64,000 bases of DNA from Rhodobacteraceae bacterium WD3A24 (GTDB taxonomy: Bacteria > Pseudomonadota > Alphaproteobacteria > Rhodobacterales > Rhodobacteraceae). A program made the translations under genes and the position numbers. The DNA lies in NCBI GenBank assembly GCA_002967695.1, contig PUHN01000004.1, forward strand, positions 1 to 64,000. The letters are read 5' to 3'. The notes under the pieces were generated by a model. The model searched no databases, was not told where the DNA came from, and worked only from the letters and a program-made list of their open reading frames with translations. Position 1 is the stretch's first letter; every line of letters starts with the position of its first letter. This document shows, piece after piece, positions 34,359 to 43,446 of the stretch.

Positions 34359-34390
34359 GGCGCGGAGAATGATCAGCGGCGCGGAGAATG
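34359..34390 (+). repeat. 13-bp direct repeat containing a duplicated ribosome-binding site and ATG
   Basis: GGCGCGGAGAATG occurs at 34359-34371 and again at 34378-34390, with a 19-bp offset. Each copy carries GGAG followed by ATG. The first ATG is out of frame with the FAD oxidoreductase gene and only the second leads into it. Confidence 0.75.
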
Positions 34391-34393
34391 GCA

Positions 34394-35443
34394 ATGGCCG
34401 AAGTCACGGTAATGGGCGGCGGCATTTTCGGGCTCTCGGTGGCCTGGGCCTGCCTGCGGCGCGGGGCGCGCGTGCGCCTGATCGAGGCGCGGCGCATCGG
34501 CGCCGGGGCGAGCGGCGGCGTCGTCGGCGCGCTGGCCCCGCATGTGCCCGAGAACTGGAACCCGAAAAAGGCGTTTCAGCTCGAAAGTCTTCTAATGGCG
34601 TCGGGCTGGTGGGCCGATGTCGCTCGCGCCGGCGGCGGCGCGCCGGGGTATGGGCGGCTCGGCAGGTTGCAGCCGCTGGCCGACGCGGCCGCAGTGACGC
34701 GCGCCCGTGCACGGGCGGATACCGCGGCCGAGCTGTGGCAGGGGCGCGCGCGGTGGGAGGTCGTGGCCCTCTCGCAGGCGCCGGCGGGGCTCGGCGTGGA
34801 AAGCCCCACGGGGCTGGTGGTTCACGACACGCTCAGCGCCCGGCTTCACCCCGCGCGCGCCTGCGCGGCGCTGGCCGCCGCGCTGCAGGCCGGCGGCGCC
34901 GAGATCGTGGCGGGGCGGATCGCGCCCCCCTCGGGGGCGGCGCCGGTGGTCTGGGCGACGGGGCATGAGGGGCTTGCGGCGCTGATGGACACATCCGGCC
35001 GCCCGGCCGGGACCGGGGTGAAGGGGCAGGCGCTGCTGGTGGAGCACGCCGCGCCCGGCGCGCCCCAGATTTTCGCCGACGGGCTGCACATCGTGCCCCA
35101 CGCCGACGGCACCACGGCGATCGGATCGACGAGCGAGCGCGTTTTCGACGACGGCGCGGCGACCGATGCCCGGCTTGACACGCTCCACGCCCGCGCGGCG
35201 GCGGTCTGCCCGGATTTGGCGGATGCGCCGGTGCTGGCGCGCTGGGCCGGCGTGCGGCCGCGCGCCCGCTCGCGCGCGCCCCTGCTGGGGCCGTGGCCCG
35301 GCCGGCCGGGGCATTTCGTCGCCAATGGCGGCTTCAAGATCGGCTTTGGCGTGGCGCCGGGGGTGGCCGAGGTCATGGCCGATCTCGTGCTGGAGGGCCG
35401 CGACGTCATCCCGGAGGGGTTTCGCGTCGCCGACTGCCTCTAG
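34394..35443 (+). CDS. FAD-dependent oxidoreductase, MnmC C-domain-like
   Basis: 349 residues of the DAO (glycine/D-amino-acid oxidase) fold. The dinucleotide site VMGGGIFGLSVAWACLRRG with an acidic LIEARR end of strand 2 lies at the N-terminus, and GASGGVVGALAPHVPENWNPKK follows as in MnmC oxidases. The C-terminal FVANGGFKIGFGVAPG is the usual FAD-closing segment. Position next to the stand-alone mnmD suggests it removes the carboxymethyl group from cmnm5s2U before MnmD acts, as the fused MnmC does. ATG 34394 has GGAG at a better distance than the ATG at 34388. Confidence 0.82.
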   Translation: MAEVTVMGGGIFGLSVAWACLRRGARVRLIEARRIGAGASGGVVGALAPHVPENWNPKKAFQLESLLMASGWWADVARAGGGAPGYGRLGRLQPLADAAAVTRARARADTAAELWQGRARWEVVALSQAPAGLGVESPTGLVVHDTLSARLHPARACAALAAALQAGGAEIVAGRIAPPSGAAPVVWATGHEGLAALMDTSGRPAGTGVKGQALLVEHAAPGAPQIFADGLHIVPHADGTTAIGSTSERVFDDGAATDARLDTLHARAAAVCPDLADAPVLARWAGVRPRARSRAPLLGPWPGRPGHFVANGGFKIGFGVAPGVAEVMADLVLEGRDVIPEGFRVADCL

Positions 35444-37281
35444 CCGCCGGGGGCGACCGTCACGGTGATCGCGAAGCGCTCCTCCACCGGGCCGCTCCCG
35501 CGGGCGTAGTCGAGCTGCAGCGCGGTGGTGCCCTCGGCGCGTGGCCTGAAGGTAAAGGTCGTGTGCCCGCCGCGCCCGAGCACCCCTTCGGGATTGGGCA
35601 ATGGCTCGTAGCTGCGCCCCGACAGGGCGAGCACCGCCTCTTCGAGCGCTGCAACCGACCAGGACAAGCCGGTGGTCGGGTTCGCGGGCAGCCGGATGCG
35701 CAGGTTCTGGCCGGGGGTGAGGGCAATATTGCGGCCCGAGTCGTCGGGGCCGAGCGTCACCGGGCCCGCGGCGCCATCATCGTCTGCGCCCGCGCCGTCG
35801 CCGCCCGTCACGAGCCGGTGTGTCACGCCTGTCTCCACCATCTCCATGCGCACCGGCGACATGCGCGCATGGGCCGGGCCGCCGCGCAGGTCGATCGCAC
35901 GCGCTTCGGTGTCGGTGGCGTGCCGGCGCGCCTGCGTTGGCTGCAGCCGTATCGGCGCCCCGGCGTCCAGCTCGGGCAAAGTCCCGTCTTCGTCGAGGCG
36001 GACCAGCCAGCCGTGGCTGCGCCTGTCGTCGAAGGCGTCGCTCACGCCGGAGATCACCCAGCCGCCGCCGGCGGGCGCGATGGCGCCGCCAAAGTCGCGC
36101 CCCGGCCCGCCGAGGCGGCGCTGCCAGCGGATGCGCCCGGCGGAATCGAGGCGCATGTACCAGGCCTCCCAGTCCCACTCCCGAGCGCTTTCGGCCTGAT
36201 CGGCGATGAAGGAGGTGGTGCTCGCGCTCACGAGAAAGCCGTCGCTGAGCGTGTGCAGGTCGGGCCGGGTGTCGAGCCGCGCGCCCCCGTAGGCGTATTG
36301 CCAGCGCACCGCGCCGCCGGCGTCGAGCCGCAGAATCCAGACATCGCCCTCGGCCGCGCCCCCGCGCCCGAAGGATCGCGTGGAGCCGGCAACGACATAG
36401 CCGCCATCGGCCAGCGGGTGGACCCGCCAGCCCGCATCGACACCCTGCGCTGCGGGGCCGAGCGGACCGCCATAGGCCCGCTGCCAGAGTACCCTCCCCT
36501 CGCCGTCGAGTCGCAGCAACCACAGATCGCCGCCGGTGGCGGCCGCATCGCGTCCCGAAGTCATACCGGCGGCGATGAAGCCACCTCCGGCCATGCGGGC
36601 GATCGCCATGCCCCCGTCGATCTGCGGCCCGCCATGGCTGCGCTGCCACAGCAGGTCGCCATCGGCGGCGAGCCGCAGCAGCCACAAATCCATGTCGGGA
36701 ACCTCCGTGGCACCGGGCGCGAGGGTGGCATGGGTGGTGCCCACGGCCAGCGCGCCGCCATCGGGCAGCGCGGCGACGTCGCGGAGTGCATAGTGCCGCC
36801 CGGCGGGATCGCCCCGGGTGGTCATGTCGTCGAAGCGTCGCGCCCAGCGCAGGTCACCCTGCGGGTCCAGCCGCATGGCCCAGCCGCGGCTCACACCGAT
36901 GCGGCTGAGGATCGCCTCGCCCGGCGGGTCCTGCGCATCGCCGACCAGCACATGCCCGCCATCGCTCGCCTGCCGCACGGCGCGCACCGTGACCCCGAGC
37001 GCGCCCAGCGAGTCGGCGGCGTAGCCCTGCTGTCCGGTGATGGCGCCCCGCGTACCGAGCGTCATGCGGATGACAAAGCGCCGCGGCCCGTCGCCAGACG
37101 CCGCGTCGCCGCCGGTGGCGAAAGCGACATGCCCGCCACTCTCTCGTGCGAAGACCGGCCCGATCGCCGCGCCCGACCCGGTTTCGTAGAGCGCGAGCCA
37201 GCCCGCGCAGGCGGGAGCCGCCCCGGCCATGAAGACAAGCGCGGCGAATGCCGCGCGCCATCTGCTCCACCATCGGGTCAT
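35440..37281 (-). CDS. Secreted beta-propeller-like protein with C-terminal chagasin (I42) inhibitor domain
   Basis: 613 residues. A signal peptide (about 1-26, FAALVFMAGAAPACA) is followed by at least six WLLRLDxDGxxxWQRxxGG units, each with GGGFIAAG-like strands. This is the pattern of quinoprotein or delta-60-type propeller repeats seen in secreted outer-surface proteins. The last 90 residues are a chagasin-type cysteine protease inhibitor: NLRIRLPANPTTGLSW with Asn534, GRGGHTTFTF near 569, and a FAITVTV end. The start is ATG 37281 with a GGAG site. Convergent with the FAD oxidase gene, the stops overlapping by 3 bp. Confidence 0.75.
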   Translation of the reverse strand: MTRWWSRWRAAFAALVFMAGAAPACAGWLALYETGSGAAIGPVFARESGGHVAFATGGDAASGDGPRRFVIRMTLGTRGAITGQQGYAADSLGALGVTVRAVRQASDGGHVLVGDAQDPPGEAILSRIGVSRGWAMRLDPQGDLRWARRFDDMTTRGDPAGRHYALRDVAALPDGGALAVGTTHATLAPGATEVPDMDLWLLRLAADGDLLWQRSHGGPQIDGGMAIARMAGGGFIAAGMTSGRDAAATGGDLWLLRLDGEGRVLWQRAYGGPLGPAAQGVDAGWRVHPLADGGYVVAGSTRSFGRGGAAEGDVWILRLDAGGAVRWQYAYGGARLDTRPDLHTLSDGFLVSASTTSFIADQAESAREWDWEAWYMRLDSAGRIRWQRRLGGPGRDFGGAIAPAGGGWVISGVSDAFDDRRSHGWLVRLDEDGTLPELDAGAPIRLQPTQARRHATDTEARAIDLRGGPAHARMSPVRMEMVETGVTHRLVTGGDGAGADDDGAAGPVTLGPDDSGRNIALTPGQNLRIRLPANPTTGLSWSVAALEEAVLALSGRSYEPLPNPEGVLGRGGHTTFTFRPRAEGTTALQLDYARGSGPVEERFAITVTVAPGG

Positions 37282-37587
37282 GCCAGCTCCCTCGGTTGCG
37301 TGCGTCCTGCGTGAGCCTTGCGGGACAAGAGCGGCAGCGCAATGACGTGGATCAAGCCGCGCCTCGCCGCCCATCTCGGCCTGTCACGCGCCGCAGGGAT
37401 GGCAGCGGCGCGCACGCTTGACAGGTTGCACAGGGCCTCCTAATGGAGCCGAAGCGGCAGAAGGGCGATGGCGTCGCCCCGGCCCGTGCCGTCCCGCCGC
37501 TACCAACTCGCACCAGACGTCCTGAACGCCCGGACCGTGCCCGCCGCGCCGCGCGTGCCGGCGGGAAACCGTTTAGGAGGTAGCCGG
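37282..37587. other. 306-bp gap with a candidate promoter for the second DMT exporter
   Basis: No convincing gene. A 34-residue frame from ATG 37341 lacks a ribosome-binding site and any recognisable feature. The only regulatory candidate is a consensus TTGACA at 37418-37423, described separately. Confidence 0.4.
37418..37446 (+). promoter_or_regulatory. Candidate sigma-70 promoter upstream of the DMT exporter
   Basis: A consensus TTGACA (37418-37423) is followed by a 17-nt spacer and TAATGG (37441-37446). The -35 is perfect and the -10 weak. The leader to the ATG at 37588 would be about 135 nt. Confidence 0.4.
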
Positions 37588-38535
37588 ATGGCAAAGACCC
37601 GCACGGGCATTGCGCGCGCCCCCCTGTCCGAACAGCGCGGCGGCATGATCGCGATGGTGCTGGCCATGGGGCTTCTGCCGGTGGGCGACACGGTCGCCAA
37701 GCTGCTCACCCAGGTGGCGAGCCCGGCGGAGATCGCGATGTGGCGTATCCTTGCCCAGGCGCTGGTGCTCGCGCCGCTCGCGGCGATCTGGCGCGGGCGG
37801 CTCCACGGGCCGATGTTCTCGCCTGTCGTTGCGGTATCCGGGCTGATGGTGGTCACCGTGCTGACCTGCCTGATCACGGCCTTTCAGGTCATGCCCATCG
37901 CCACCGCCATCGCCATCTTCTTTGTCGAGCCGTTGCTGCTGACCCTGCTGGCGGGGCCGCTGCTGGGCGAGGTGGCCGGGCCGCGCCGCTATGTTGCGGT
38001 GGGGGTGGGGTTGATCGGGGCGATGATCGTCCTGCGGCCCAGCTTCGCCGCCTTCGGACCCGCCGCGGTCCTGCCGCTGGTGGCGGCGCTGGCCTATGCG
38101 CTCAACATGATCGTCATGCGCAAGGCCACGCGGACCCGCGCGGTGCTCACCATCCAGCTCGGCGCGACGCTCTATGGCGCCGCGATCCTTGTGGTCGCGC
38201 TTGTCGTGGCACAGGCGGCGGGCATCGCGGCGATCCGCATGCCAGCCGCCCCCGGCATCGCCTGGGCCGGGGTGGCCGCGGCAGGGCTGCTCGCGGCGGT
38301 GACCTTCCTGCTCATCGCCGAGGCGTTTCGCCGCGGCGAGGCCAGCGTGCTCGCCCCCTTCCAGTATCTCGAGATCGTGGGGGCGACGATCATGGGCTAT
38401 CTGGTGTTCGGCGACTTTCCCGACGCGCTGACCTGGCTGGGCACGGCGATCATTCTGGCCTCGGGCGCTTATGTGTTTCACCGTGAACAGCGCGCCGGAC
38501 GCCGCCCGCCGCGCCGCCGTCGCGCAGCCCGATGA
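37588..38535 (+). CDS. DMT-superfamily transporter (EamA domains)
   Basis: 315 residues, about ten transmembrane helices in two EamA halves, with a charged Arg-rich C-terminal tail in the cytoplasm (RAGRRPPRRRRAAR). Typical segments are MIAMVLAMGLLPVGDTVAK, PIATAIAIFFVEPLLLTLLAG and APFQYLEIVGATIMGYLVFGD. Substrate unknown. It is not a close copy of the DMT gene at 32787. The ATG has a perfect TAGGAGG ribosome-binding site 6 nt away. The TrmO gene follows after about 70 bp. Confidence 0.88.
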   Translation: MAKTRTGIARAPLSEQRGGMIAMVLAMGLLPVGDTVAKLLTQVASPAEIAMWRILAQALVLAPLAAIWRGRLHGPMFSPVVAVSGLMVVTVLTCLITAFQVMPIATAIAIFFVEPLLLTLLAGPLLGEVAGPRRYVAVGVGLIGAMIVLRPSFAAFGPAAVLPLVAALAYALNMIVMRKATRTRAVLTIQLGATLYGAAILVVALVVAQAAGIAAIRMPAAPGIAWAGVAAAGLLAAVTFLLIAEAFRRGEASVLAPFQYLEIVGATIMGYLVFGDFPDALTWLGTAIILASGAYVFHREQRAGRRPPRRRRAAR

Positions 38536-38607
38536 TGCAGGGCGGCGTCTTGCGGCGGGGCGCGGAGTATGCTGCTGTCGGCCGCGACCTGTCTCGGGAG
38601 CCAGCCC

Positions 38608-39087
38608 ATGCCGCCTGACACCGATCTGCGCGCCCATGAGCGCGCCCTCGATCTGCCCGCCCCCTGCGACGCCGCGCTGCGTTTCATCGGGCGCATCCGC
38701 ACGCCGTTCGAGCGGCGCGAGGACTGCCCGCGGCAGGGCCGTCCGGACGGCCCCGAATGCCGCATCGTGCTCGACGAGCCGTGGGTGCCCGCGCTGCGCG
38801 GGCTCGAAGCCTTCGCCCGTATCGAGGTGCTCTACTGGCTGCACGAAAGCCGGCGTGACCTTGTGCTTCAGAACCCGCGGCGCGACGGGCGGGTGGTTGG
38901 CACATTAGCGCTGCGCTCGCCGGTCAGGCCCAACCCGATCGGCACCGCGCTGGTCGTGCTGGAGCGGATCGAGGGGGCGACACTGGTCGTGCGCGGGCTC
39001 GATTGCCTTGACGGGACGCCTTTGCTCGACATCAAGCCCGAACACTGCCCCTTCGGCCCCGGTGCCGCGCCTGCCGCGCCGGAGTAG
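38608..39087 (+). CDS. tRNA (N6-threonylcarbamoyladenosine-37) methyltransferase, TrmO/TsaA family
   Basis: 159 residues, one TrmO domain (PF01980, formerly UPF0066). After IGRIRTPFERREDCPRQG come ARIEVLYWLHESRRD and the family hallmark LALRSPVRPNPIGTALV with LDCLDGTPLLDIKPE. TrmO uses SAM to N6-methylate t6A37 in tRNA-Thr. The alphaproteobacterial members are short, lacking the C-terminal extension of the E. coli protein. ATG 38608 has a CGGGAG site; an upstream in-frame ATG does not fit the family start. Convergent with the fructosamine kinase (5-bp gap). Confidence 0.88.
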   Translation: MPPDTDLRAHERALDLPAPCDAALRFIGRIRTPFERREDCPRQGRPDGPECRIVLDEPWVPALRGLEAFARIEVLYWLHESRRDLVLQNPRRDGRVVGTLALRSPVRPNPIGTALVVLERIEGATLVVRGLDCLDGTPLLDIKPEHCPFGPGAAPAAPE

Positions 39088-39092
39088 GCCCT

Positions 39093-39899
39093 TCAGCCTG
39101 CCGCGTCGAGCAGCCGCGAGACGAGGCCCGCATAACCGCCGCCGAACAGGCGCAGATGCACCAGCGCCGGCCAGAGTTGATAGAGCGGGAGGCGATCCTC
39201 CCGCCCCGGCTCGGCCGGGCCGTAGCCGGCCCGAAAGGCCGGGTCGGGGCTGCCGAAAAGCTCCAGCATTGCCAGATCGACCTCGGCATGTCCGTAGTAG
39301 CAGGCCGGATCGATAAGCCCCGTGACCCGCCCGCCCGCGGCCACGACATTGCCCGCCCAGAGATCGCCGTGCAGAAGGGCCGGCGCGGGGCAAGCGGGCA
39401 GCCGGTTGGCCAGCCGGGCACAGAGCCGGTCGATGCGCCGGCCCAGTTCGACCGGCACCTCGTCGATGCCTGCGCGCAGGCGCCGTTCGGCCCAGAAGGT
39501 TGGCCAGTCCTCGGTCGGCGCGTTGGGGATCGCCACCCGGCCGAAGGCATGATCGCCCGCCCATCCGTAGCACTCGCCGCGTGCGGCGTGCAGCCGTGCC
39601 ACGGCGCGGCCCAGATCCTGCCATGCACCGCGCGGCTCCTCGTCACGGCCAAGGTCGGACATCACCACAAGCCCCTCGGCCGTGGCGAGCACCTCGGGCG
39701 CAGGCGCCCCGGCGGCAGCGATGGCGCGCAGCATCTCGCCCTCGGCCGCCGCCGACGGCGCCGCCTTGGCGACGACTGCCCGCCCCGAGGCCAGCCGGAC
39801 CCGCGCCACCGTTGAGAGGTCGCCGCCATGCAGGGGCTGGACGGACTCGACCGCGTCGCCCAGCAGGGCCGCCGCGCGCCTGGCCGCCTCAAGGGTCAT
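39093..39899 (-). CDS. Fructosamine kinase family protein
   Basis: 268 residues of the aminoglycoside phosphotransferase-like kinase fold. The ATP-binding part has VQPLHGGDLSTVARVRL and VVAKAAPS. The catalytic loop is LLHGDLWAGNVV, followed by LIDPACYYGHAEVDLAM with the metal-binding aspartate, the fructosamine kinase signature. Members phosphorylate sugar-amine adducts and so help deglycate proteins or small amines. The gene starts within the stop of nothing else; its own ATG (39899) overlaps the end of the phosphatase gene by 4 bp (ATGA), so the two are coupled. Confidence 0.9.
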   Translation of the reverse strand: MTLEAARRAAALLGDAVESVQPLHGGDLSTVARVRLASGRAVVAKAAPSAAAEGEMLRAIAAAGAPAPEVLATAEGLVVMSDLGRDEEPRGAWQDLGRAVARLHAARGECYGWAGDHAFGRVAIPNAPTEDWPTFWAERRLRAGIDEVPVELGRRIDRLCARLANRLPACPAPALLHGDLWAGNVVAAGGRVTGLIDPACYYGHAEVDLAMLELFGSPDPAFRAGYGPAEPGREDRLPLYQLWPALVHLRLFGGGYAGLVSRLLDAAG

Positions 39900-40369
39900 C
39901 GGGCGCGCGTCAGGAGTTGCAGCAGCCCCTCGGCGCCCGCCGTCACATCGGCCCAGGTCGTCTCGAAGCCGTCCGCGCCGCCGAAATAGGGGTCGGCGAC
40001 TTGCTCGCCCGCGCGGCCCGCGACATGGTCCAGCAGCAGGCTCAACTCGGCCACGCCATCTGCGGGCCGCAGGCGTTCCAGCACGCGAAGGTTGTCGCGG
40101 TCGAGTGCGACGACGTGGTCGAAACGGCGGAAGTCCTCGGGGCTCACCTGCCGCCCGCGATAACCACCGATGTCGAGCCCCTTCGCCCGCGCGACGGCCT
40201 GCGCGCGCGGGTCGGGCGGCTCGCCGACATGCCAGTCACCGGTGCCCGCCGAGTCGGCGCTTACCGCCAGGCCCGCCCGCTCGGCAGCGTGGCGCAGCGC
40301 CGCCTCGGCCAACGGGGAACGGCATATGTTGCCAAGGCAGACGAAAAGAACCGAGGGCGGGTTTGGCAT
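39896..40369 (-). CDS. Low-molecular-weight protein-tyrosine phosphatase
   Basis: 157 residues, normal for the family. The P-loop CLGNICRS has the nucleophile Cys11 and Arg17 (CX5R), and the general acid aspartate is in VADPYFGG. DSAGTGDWHVGEPPDPRA is typical. It removes phosphate from tyrosines of target proteins or from small substrates. No tyrosine kinase or exopolysaccharide gene is adjacent, so a role in polysaccharide control is not supported here. It is transcribed with the fructosamine kinase, which could point to shared damage-repair metabolism; that is speculation. Confidence 0.93.
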   Translation of the reverse strand: MPNPPSVLFVCLGNICRSPLAEAALRHAAERAGLAVSADSAGTGDWHVGEPPDPRAQAVARAKGLDIGGYRGRQVSPEDFRRFDHVVALDRDNLRVLERLRPADGVAELSLLLDHVAGRAGEQVADPYFGGADGFETTWADVTAGAEGLLQLLTRAR

Positions 40370-40488
40370 TGTGCGCTCGCTGTCATGGACGGGTCGACGC
40401 CAGTGAACCGCACCCGGCCGCGGATTCCAACAGGCGCCGGCACATTCCGGTCAGTCTGCAGCCACAGGCGATGGTCATGCGGAAAAAC

Positions 40489-40565
40489 TGGTCGGAGTGG
40501 CGTGATTCGAACACGCGGCCCCTGCCTCCCGAAGACAGTGCTCTACCAGGCTGAGCTACACTCCG
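40489..40565 (-). tRNA. tRNA-Pro (anticodon CGG)
   Basis: On the minus strand a full cloverleaf folds. The acceptor CGGAGTG pairs with CACTCCG, the D arm is GCTC/GAGC, the anticodon stem CTGTC/GGCAG closes the loop TTCGGGA with anticodon CGG, and the T arm GCGTG/CACGC encloses TTCGAAT. The 3' end A-CCA is encoded. It reads codon CCG, which is very common in this genome. Confidence 0.95.
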
Positions 40566-40676
40566 ACCGTGGCGCGCGGATAGCGTGTTGCGCCCGGATT
40601 TGCAAGGGTTCAATCGCGCGGCCCCAAGGTCCGCCGGTGCTTGCCGCGATGGCGCGTATCGGCCAAAGGGGAGGGT

Positions 40677-42278
40677 ATGTTTACCTCGGTCGTCACCCTG
40701 CTCGGCGGTATCGGTCTGTTCCTCTACGGGATGCAGACGATGACCGGCGCGCTGAAGGGGCTCGGCGGGCGGCGCGCGCGCGATTTCCTCGCCGCCTTCA
40801 CCCGCTCGCCCACGACGGGGGTGATAACCGGCGCGGCGACGACGGCGGTGATCCAGTCCTCCTCGGCCACCACGCTTATGGCGATCGGCTTTGTCGGGGC
40901 GGGGCTGCTGAGCTTTCCGCATGCGGTGGGCATCATCTTCGGCGCCAATATCGGCACCACCTTCACCGGCTGGCTGGTGATCCTGCTGGGCATCAAGCTC
41001 GAGATCGGGATTCTCGCGATGCCGCTGCTTTTCGTCGCCGCGCTGGTGATGATCCTCACCGACGGGCGCTGGGCGCGCATCGGTGCGGCCGCGGCGGGGT
41101 TTAGCCTCTTGTTCCTGGGCATCGACCTGATGCAGGAGGCGATGGCAGGCTGGCAGGGCGCGCTGACGCCGCAGGATTTCCCCTCTGACACCCTGTCGGG
41201 GCGTCTGCGGCTGCTTCTGCTGGGGGTGGCCGTGACGATCGTGACGCAATCCTCCAGTGCGGGCGTGGCTATGGCGCTGGTGCTGATCGGGGCCGAGGCG
41301 ATCACCTTCACCCAGGCGGCGGCGATGGTGATCGGCATGGATATCGGGACGACCTTCAAGGCGCTTCTGGCCTCGTTCTTCGGCAGCCGGGCGATGCGGC
41401 AGACGGGGCTTGCGCATGTCGTCTACAATCTCATCACCGGAAGCTTGGCCTTCGTATCTCTGGGGGTTCTGGGGCCATTCGTGCTCACGCATGTGGCCGG
41501 CGGCGATGCGCAGATCGGGCTCGTGGCCTTTCACTCGATCTTCAACATCATCGGCGCGGCGGTGATGGTGCCGTTCGCGGGCCGCTTCGCCGCGCTGATC
41601 GAGTGGCTGCTGCCGCGCGAGGAGGACAGCCTGAGCGCGCCGCTCGACCCCGGCTTGCTGGGCGACGACGAAACCGCGCTCGCCGCCGCCCGCGCCGCGG
41701 CGGATCGGATGGCGCATGCGCAGTTCACCGCGATCGCCGATGCGCTGCGGCCCGGCGGTGTTCCGCAGCGGCTGTCGGCCGCGCAGGAACGTGTGGCCCC
41801 CGCGCTGACCCAGCTTGAGGACTATCTCGCCCGCATCTCGGTCCCCCCCGACAGGACCGAGGCGGTGGCGCGGCACGCCGCGCTGCTGCACCAGGCCGAT
41901 CACATGCGCCGGCTCAATCACAGGATGACGCAGCATGTGCGCGTGGGGGCGCTACTCGAGGATTCGGCGCTCGCGCGCCCGGCGCGCGCGCTGGCGGCCC
42001 TTCTGCGGCGCGAGGCTCAGGGGCGGTCGCGCCCGGCGGCGCGCAACCGGCGTCTGCTGGCGCTTTTGGAGCGGCGCATGGAGCGGCTGCGGGACGAGCG
42101 GCTGCGCGACGGTCCGGCGCAGATGGAGGATATCGACCAGATCTTCGCGCGCACCGACGGGATGCGCTGGCTGATCCGCACCGCGCAGCACGCGCTGCGG
42201 ATTCTGCATTACAGCGGCGCGGGGCGGCAGGCCGAGGGCGAGACGGAGGCAACGGAGAGCGCCGCCGCCCGCCACTGA
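40677..42278 (+). CDS. Na+/phosphate cotransporter family protein (NptA/PhoU-like tail)
   Basis: 533 residues. The N-terminal membrane part has two Na/Pi cotransporter repeats, each with the QSSSAT or QSSSAG motif (TTAVIQSSSATTLMA and IVTQSSSAGVAMA) and the GANIGTTFTG and GMDIGTTFKA loops. The C-terminal about 200 residues are helical and Arg-rich, like the PhoU-related tail of YjbB-type proteins. It probably moves phosphate across the inner membrane, inward with sodium or outward. The ATG has a GGGGAGGG site. It ends 4 bp from the convergent leuB stop. Confidence 0.9.
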   Translation: MFTSVVTLLGGIGLFLYGMQTMTGALKGLGGRRARDFLAAFTRSPTTGVITGAATTAVIQSSSATTLMAIGFVGAGLLSFPHAVGIIFGANIGTTFTGWLVILLGIKLEIGILAMPLLFVAALVMILTDGRWARIGAAAAGFSLLFLGIDLMQEAMAGWQGALTPQDFPSDTLSGRLRLLLLGVAVTIVTQSSSAGVAMALVLIGAEAITFTQAAAMVIGMDIGTTFKALLASFFGSRAMRQTGLAHVVYNLITGSLAFVSLGVLGPFVLTHVAGGDAQIGLVAFHSIFNIIGAAVMVPFAGRFAALIEWLLPREEDSLSAPLDPGLLGDDETALAAARAAADRMAHAQFTAIADALRPGGVPQRLSAAQERVAPALTQLEDYLARISVPPDRTEAVARHAALLHQADHMRRLNHRMTQHVRVGALLEDSALARPARALAALLRREAQGRSRPAARNRRLLALLERRMERLRDERLRDGPAQMEDIDQIFARTDGMRWLIRTAQHALRILHYSGAGRQAEGETEATESAAARH

Positions 42279-42282
42279 CCGG

Positions 42283-43392
42283 TCAGATTCCGGCGTCGAG
42301 CGCGGCGGTGATGGCGTCGCCCATCTCGGCGGTGCTGACGGGGGCGAGATCCTGCTGGCCCATCAGGTCGGGGGTGCGCAGCCCGTCGGCGAGCACCTTT
42401 TCCACGGCCGCCTCCAGCCGGTCGGCCTCGGCGCCCCGGTCGAAGGAATAGCGCAGCGCCATCGCGAAGCTCATGATGCAGGCGATGGGATTGGCCTTGC
42501 CCTGCCCGGCGATGTCGGGCGCGCTGCCGTGCACCGGCTCGTACAGCGCCTTCGGCCGCCCGTTGGCCATCGGTGCGCCGAGGCTGGCCGAGGGCAGCAT
42601 CCCGAGGCTGCCCGTCAGCATTGCGGCCACGTCCGACAGCAGGTCGCCGAACAGGTTGTCGGTGACGATCACGTCGAACTGCTTGGGCCAGCGGACCAGC
42701 TGCATCGCGCCCGCATCCGCATACATGTGCGACAGCTCGACATCGGGGTACTCGTTGTCGCGCACCCACTGGACCTCTTCGCGCCACAGCACGCCGGACT
42801 CCATGACGTTGGCCTTCTCCATCGAGCAGACCCTGCCCGCACGCTTGCGCGCCAAATCGAAGGCCGAGCGGGCGACGCGGCGGATCTCGGAGGTCGTGTA
42901 GCGCTGGGTGTTGATGCCGACGCGGCCGCCCTCGTTGTCGTCCTGGATGCCGCGGGGCTCGCCGAAATAGACGCCGCTGGTCAGCTCGCGCACGATCATG
43001 ATGTCGAGGCCCGCGATCACGTCGTGCTTGAGGCTGGAGAAGTCGGCCAGCGCGTCGAAGCAGACCGCCGGGCGCAGATTGGCGAAGAGATCCATCTCCT
43101 TGCGCAGGCGCAGCAGGCCGCGTTCGGGCTTCACCGCGAAATCCAGCTCGTCGTATTTCGGGCCGCCCACCGCGCCCAGCAGCACCGCGTCCACCGACTG
43201 CGCGCGGGCCATCGTCTCGTCGGCCAGGGGGGTGCCGTGCGCGTCATAGGCAGCGCCGCCGACCAGATCCTCGCTCACGTCGAAGGCCATCCCACGATTT
43301 GCCCCGAACCAGTCGATCACCTTGCGCACCTCGGTCATGACCTCGGGGCCGATGCCGTCGCCGGGCAGGATCAGGATCGAAGGGTTGGTCAT
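42283..43392 (-). CDS. leuB: 3-isopropylmalate dehydrogenase
   Basis: 369 residues, full length. It oxidatively decarboxylates 3-isopropylmalate with NAD+ to 2-oxoisocaproate, the last specific step before leucine. Motifs: [27 protein letters not shown], the substrate-binding [26 protein letters not shown] (metal-binding aspartates) and the C-terminal [16 protein letters not shown]. Start ATG 43392. Its partners leuC and leuD are 4 kb to the right on the same strand, separated by four genes. Confidence 0.97.
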   Translation of the reverse strand: MTNPSILILPGDGIGPEVMTEVRKVIDWFGANRGMAFDVSEDLVGGAAYDAHGTPLADETMARAQSVDAVLLGAVGGPKYDELDFAVKPERGLLRLRKEMDLFANLRPAVCFDALADFSSLKHDVIAGLDIMIVRELTSGVYFGEPRGIQDDNEGGRVGINTQRYTTSEIRRVARSAFDLARKRAGRVCSMEKANVMESGVLWREEVQWVRDNEYPDVELSHMYADAGAMQLVRWPKQFDVIVTDNLFGDLLSDVAAMLTGSLGMLPSASLGAPMANGRPKALYEPVHGSAPDIAGQGKANPIACIMSFAMALRYSFDRGAEADRLEAAVEKVLADGLRTPDLMGQQDLAPVSTAEMGDAITAALDAGI

Positions 43393-43446
43393 GGGCTGTC
43401 CTCGCTGTGAATGCAGGCATGCGCCTAGCGCGCGGGGGCAGGGCGG

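Noticed and set aside
37341-37445. A 34-codon frame in the gap before the second DMT gene.
   Set aside because: No ribosome-binding site, no similarity, and its end overlaps a likely promoter.
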